Positions 61,581 to 64,000 of a DNA stretch of 64,000 nt are shown here, in pieces. A program made the position numbers and the translations under genes. The notes under the pieces are model-generated. The model was not told where the DNA came from, searched no databases, and saw only the letters and a list, made by a program, of their open reading frames with translations. The DNA comes from SZUA-35 sp963781035 (GTDB lineage Bacteria > Actinomycetota > Acidimicrobiia > Acidimicrobiales > SZUA-35): assembly GCA_963781035.1 (NCBI GenBank), contig CAWAEN010000007.1, forward strand, positions 1 through 64,000, written 5' to 3'. Numbering within the stretch: the first letter of the stretch is position 1; every line of letters begins with the position of its first letter.

Positions 61581-62254
61581 ACATGCCGTTCTATGTCGCC
61601 CCAGAACAGGTGATGAAGGATCGGGCCGACTACGCCCAGAAGGGCATCGCCCGCGGACGCAGCTTGGTGGCGGTCGAGTTCGTCGACGGCATCATTCTCA
61701 CAGCCGAGAATCCGTCCCGGAATCTGCGCAAGGTGTCCGAGATCTACGACCGGATCGCCTTCGCCGGGGTGGGCAAGTACAACGAGTACGACCAGTTGCG
61801 GATCGCCGGCATCCGCCACGCCGACCTCAAGGGCTACACCTACAGCCGGGACGACGTCGACTCCCAAGCCTTGGCCAACCAGTACGCCCAGATGCTCGGC
61901 CAGATCTTCACCCACGAGATGAAACCGCTGGAAGTGGAGATCCTGGTGGCCGCCGTCGGATTCGAGCAGGGCGGCAACCGCCTGTTCCACATCCGCTACG
62001 ACGGTTCGGTCACCGACGAGGACAACTTCGCAGCGCTCGGCGGCGAGGCCGAAGAGATCCGCGAACGTCTCGAAGCCGGCTTCGCTGCCGACCTCGACCT
62101 CAGCTCCGCGCTGAAGCTCTCCTCGTCTGCGCTGTCCGGACTCGAGCGAACCATCGAAGGCGATCAGCTCGAAGTCGCGGTTCTCGATCGACTCGAGGAG
62201 GGCCGTTGCTTCCGACGGCTGGACAACGACGAGATCACTTCGCTGCTGGCCTGA
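61577..62254 (+). CDS. prcA: 20S proteasome alpha subunit PrcA
   Basis: The alpha subunit that caps the 20S barrel and docks the ARC ring, 225 aa. Typical segments are MPFYVAPEQVMKDRADYAQKG at the gating N-terminus (shown as FYVAPEQVMKDRADYA), GIARGRSLVAVEFVDGIIL and KVSEIYDRIAFAGVGKYNEY. The stop-start overlap with prcB ensures equal synthesis of both subunits. Confidence 0.95.
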   Translation: MNMPFYVAPEQVMKDRADYAQKGIARGRSLVAVEFVDGIILTAENPSRNLRKVSEIYDRIAFAGVGKYNEYDQLRIAGIRHADLKGYTYSRDDVDSQALANQYAQMLGQIFTHEMKPLEVEILVAAVGFEQGGNRLFHIRYDGSVTDEDNFAALGGEAEEIRERLEAGFAADLDLSSALKLSSSALSGLERTIEGDQLEVAVLDRLEEGRCFRRLDNDEITSLLA

Positions 62255-62284
62255 TCGCACCTGGGGAACGTCGGTCGCTCCGCC

Positions 62285-62740
62285 TCACTCCCGGGGGGCT
62301 TGTCCGGTGTGAAACGCCATCGCTGCCGGTGTGGCCGGGTCGAGACCGTTGCTTCCGTCGATCAACCGGCGGCTGCCGAGCGGCTCTTCGAGTTTCACGG
62401 TCGCCCGCATTGCGTCACCCATCCACTCGCATGGCACATCGTCGCCGCGGGAGGGGAACGTCACCCGGAGCGTGACCGATGCGTCGGTCTCCACCGCGGT
62501 CACGACCAAACCACCGAGGGTGGACCACGACGGGCAGTCTGGATGTGCAGCCCGGATCGGTATGGCCTGGCTCGACTCGCCGACCTCGCCGTTGACGGCC
62601 CAGACGGCATCGACCCGGTCCACCGACAGCGCAGCGACGGCAACGAGCCCGACTACGACCGCAGCCATGACGGAGCCGACCCCGGCTGCGTATGCACGCG
62701 CCGCCTGGCCGCGAGTGTCGATCCGATGCAAGCTGCCCAC
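62285..62740 (-). CDS. Hypothetical single-pass membrane protein
   Basis: A 151-aa protein of unknown function on the strand opposite the proteasome genes. One transmembrane helix near residues 18-38 (VGSVMAAVVVGLVAVAALSV) precedes an exported domain with two cysteines (PDCPSW and VPCEWM) that could pair. The pattern resembles small actinobacterial DUF4307-like membrane proteins. Start is a GTG at 62740. Confidence 0.62.
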   Translation of the reverse strand: MGSLHRIDTRGQAARAYAAGVGSVMAAVVVGLVAVAALSVDRVDAVWAVNGEVGESSQAIPIRAAHPDCPSWSTLGGLVVTAVETDASVTLRVTFPSRGDDVPCEWMGDAMRATVKLEEPLGSRRLIDGSNGLDPATPAAMAFHTGQAPRE

Positions 62741-62823
62741 ACCAACATCTTCGGCACTCGGTTGGGTGAACCTGAGGAGCCTGTGTGTTTACGTGCGAGC
62801 CGCCTCGACTAGGTTGACGATCA

Positions 62824-64000
62824 ATGAGTCACCAGCGTCGGATCTATGGAATCGAGACCGAATACGGCGTCACGTGCACCTTGCGCGGGCAGCGCCGGCT
62901 CAGCCCGGACGAGGTGGCGAGATACCTGTTCCGTCGCGTGGTCTCGTGGGGTCGCAGCTCGAACGTGTTCCTCGTCAACGGAGCTCGCCTCTACCTCGAT
63001 GTCGGATCTCATCCCGAGTACGCCACGGCCGAATGCGACTCGATCGGCGACGTCGTCATTCACGACAAGGCGGGGGAGCGAGTGCTCGAACAGCTTCTCG
63101 ACTCGGCCGAGGAGCGTCTCCGTGACGAGGGCATTCAGGGCACCATTCATTTGTTCAAGAACAACACCGACTCCGCCGGCAACTCCTACGGCTGCCACGA
63201 GAACTACCTCACGGCGAGGAACGACGACCTCGCTCACTACAACGAGGTGCTGATCCCGTTCCTTGTCAGCAGGCAGATCTACGCCGGGGCCGGCAAGGTC
63301 CTGCAGACCGCACGCGGCTCGACCTTCGCCGTGTCGCAGCGAGCCGAGCACATCTGGGAAGGAGTGAGTTCGGCGACCACCCGAAGCCGCCCGATCATCA
63401 ACACCCGCGACGAGCCTCACGCCGACGCCGAGCACTTCCGGCGCCTGCATGTGATCGTCGGAGACTCGAACATGAGCGAGTACACGACCTACCTCAAGGT
63501 CGGGGCCATGGCGATCCTGCTCCGGATGGTCGAGGACCCCTCGTGTGTGCTCCGCGACATGACGCTCGAGAACCCGATCCGATCGATCCGAGAGATCAGT
63601 CACGATCTCACGTTCGAGCGTCGGGTCAGGCTCGCCAACGGACGCGAGGCGACAGCCCTCGACATCCAGTCCGAGTTCCTGAACCGCGCCCTTCGCTACG
63701 CCGATCAGAAGGGCCTGCCCGACGACGAGATGAAGGCGCTCCACATGTGGGAACACGTGATGACCCATCTCGAGATGGATCCGCTCAAGCTCGACCGTGA
63801 GCTCGACTGGGTGATCAAGTACAACCTGATCGAGGCGTACCGGAAGAAGCACGATCTCACGCTCGGCGACGCCAGGGTGCAGCTGGTCGACCTGCAGTAC
63901 CACGACGTGCGCCGTTCGCACGGACTGTTCTACAAGCTGCAGGATCGAGACATGGTCGAGCGCACGCTCACCGACGATCAGATGATCGACGCCATCGACA
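62824..64000 (+). CDS. pafA: Pup ligase PafA (5' part, truncated by window end)
   Basis: PafA ligates the C-terminal glutamate of Pup to substrate lysines using ATP. 392 residues are visible of roughly 450. GIETEYGVTC, FKNNTDSAGNSYGCHENYL and NTRDEPHADAEHFRRLH are the glutamine-synthetase-like catalytic motifs shared with Dop; YGIETEYG carries the metal-binding Glu. The ATG is 8 nt after TAGGTT (62810-62815) with a TTTACG -35 at 62788-62793, so it has its own, probably leaderless promoter. The gene continues past 64000. Confidence 0.96.
   Translation, partial: MSHQRRIYGIETEYGVTCTLRGQRRLSPDEVARYLFRRVVSWGRSSNVFLVNGARLYLDVGSHPEYATAECDSIGDVVIHDKAGERVLEQLLDSAEERLRDEGIQGTIHLFKNNTDSAGNSYGCHENYLTARNDDLAHYNEVLIPFLVSRQIYAGAGKVLQTARGSTFAVSQRAEHIWEGVSSATTRSRPIINTRDEPHADAEHFRRLHVIVGDSNMSEYTTYLKVGAMAILLRMVEDPSCVLRDMTLENPIRSIREISHDLTFERRVRLANGREATALDIQSEFLNRALRYADQKGLPDDEMKALHMWEHVMTHLEMDPLKLDRELDWVIKYNLIEAYRKKHDLTLGDARVQLVDLQYHDVRRSHGLFYKLQDRDMVERTLTDDQMIDAID

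Overview
This 64 kb window is high-GC chromosomal DNA from an actinobacterium, most likely a deep-branching free-living lineage such as class Acidimicrobiia. The placement is inferred from gene content: a Pup-proteasome locus, actinobacterial-type DapD, FtsR/GarA-like genes, TlyA, and gene order shared with Mycobacterium tuberculosis. No 16S gene is present to confirm it.

Layout. 1-3612: end of an rRNA operon (16S-23S spacer, 23S, 5S, terminator). 3.7-18.6 kb: a housekeeping block (TPR protein, SSB-like protein, fbaA on the minus strand, HAD phosphatase, K/A-rich protein, tlyA-nadK-recN, pyrG-nudix-HD, trpS) recalling Rv1691-Rv1700, interrupted by a serine hydrolase, an ornithine cyclodeaminase-like gene and acuI. 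18.6-25.1 kb: scpA-scpB-rluB-aroH-tyrA-cmk-plsC-rlmG. 25-34.5 kb, mostly minus strand: DHA2 exporter, DinB-like protein, ispH, a few poorly characterised genes, and a lipid-modification operon (FAD oxidoreductase-DUF1365-cyclopropane synthase-like). 34.7-38.8 kb: DUF512 radical-SAM-like protein, der, PP2C phosphatase, small zinc-ribbon protein, then tRNA-Pro. 39-51 kb: Ldh2-type dehydrogenase, SRAP, DUF2079, and pgsA-gcvH-FHA-ftsR-DUF151-(kinase-like, acyl-CoA synthetase)-merR, recalling Rv1822-Rv1830; then an aldolase and a GGDEF protein. 51-54.8 kb: alpha/beta hydrolase, histidine phosphatase, oligopeptidase B. 54.9-64 kb: arc-dop-pup, a palindrome-bounded DUF559 cassette, dapD, prcB-prcA, a minus-strand membrane protein and the 5' part of pafA.

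Three window-wide patterns stand out. First, at least 25 start codons lie 6-8 nt downstream of a TAnnnT -10 element, so much of the transcription is probably leaderless. Second, about 24 genes, including essential ones (der, scpA, ispH, arc), carry single-base frame breaks, several repairable by one base in a short homopolymer; this looks like sequence error rather than decay. Third, a dispersed palindrome with ends TTCTGCGGCAC/GTGCCGCAGAA occurs at gene boundaries, brackets a DUF559 endonuclease-like gene, and separates the parts of the Pup-proteasome locus. This palindrome/DUF559 unit is the best candidate for an undescribed element.

The proteasome genes should work as one pathway: Dop deamidates the Gln-ending Pup, PafA ligates it to substrates, the ARC ATPase ring unfolds them, and the PrcA/PrcB core degrades them.
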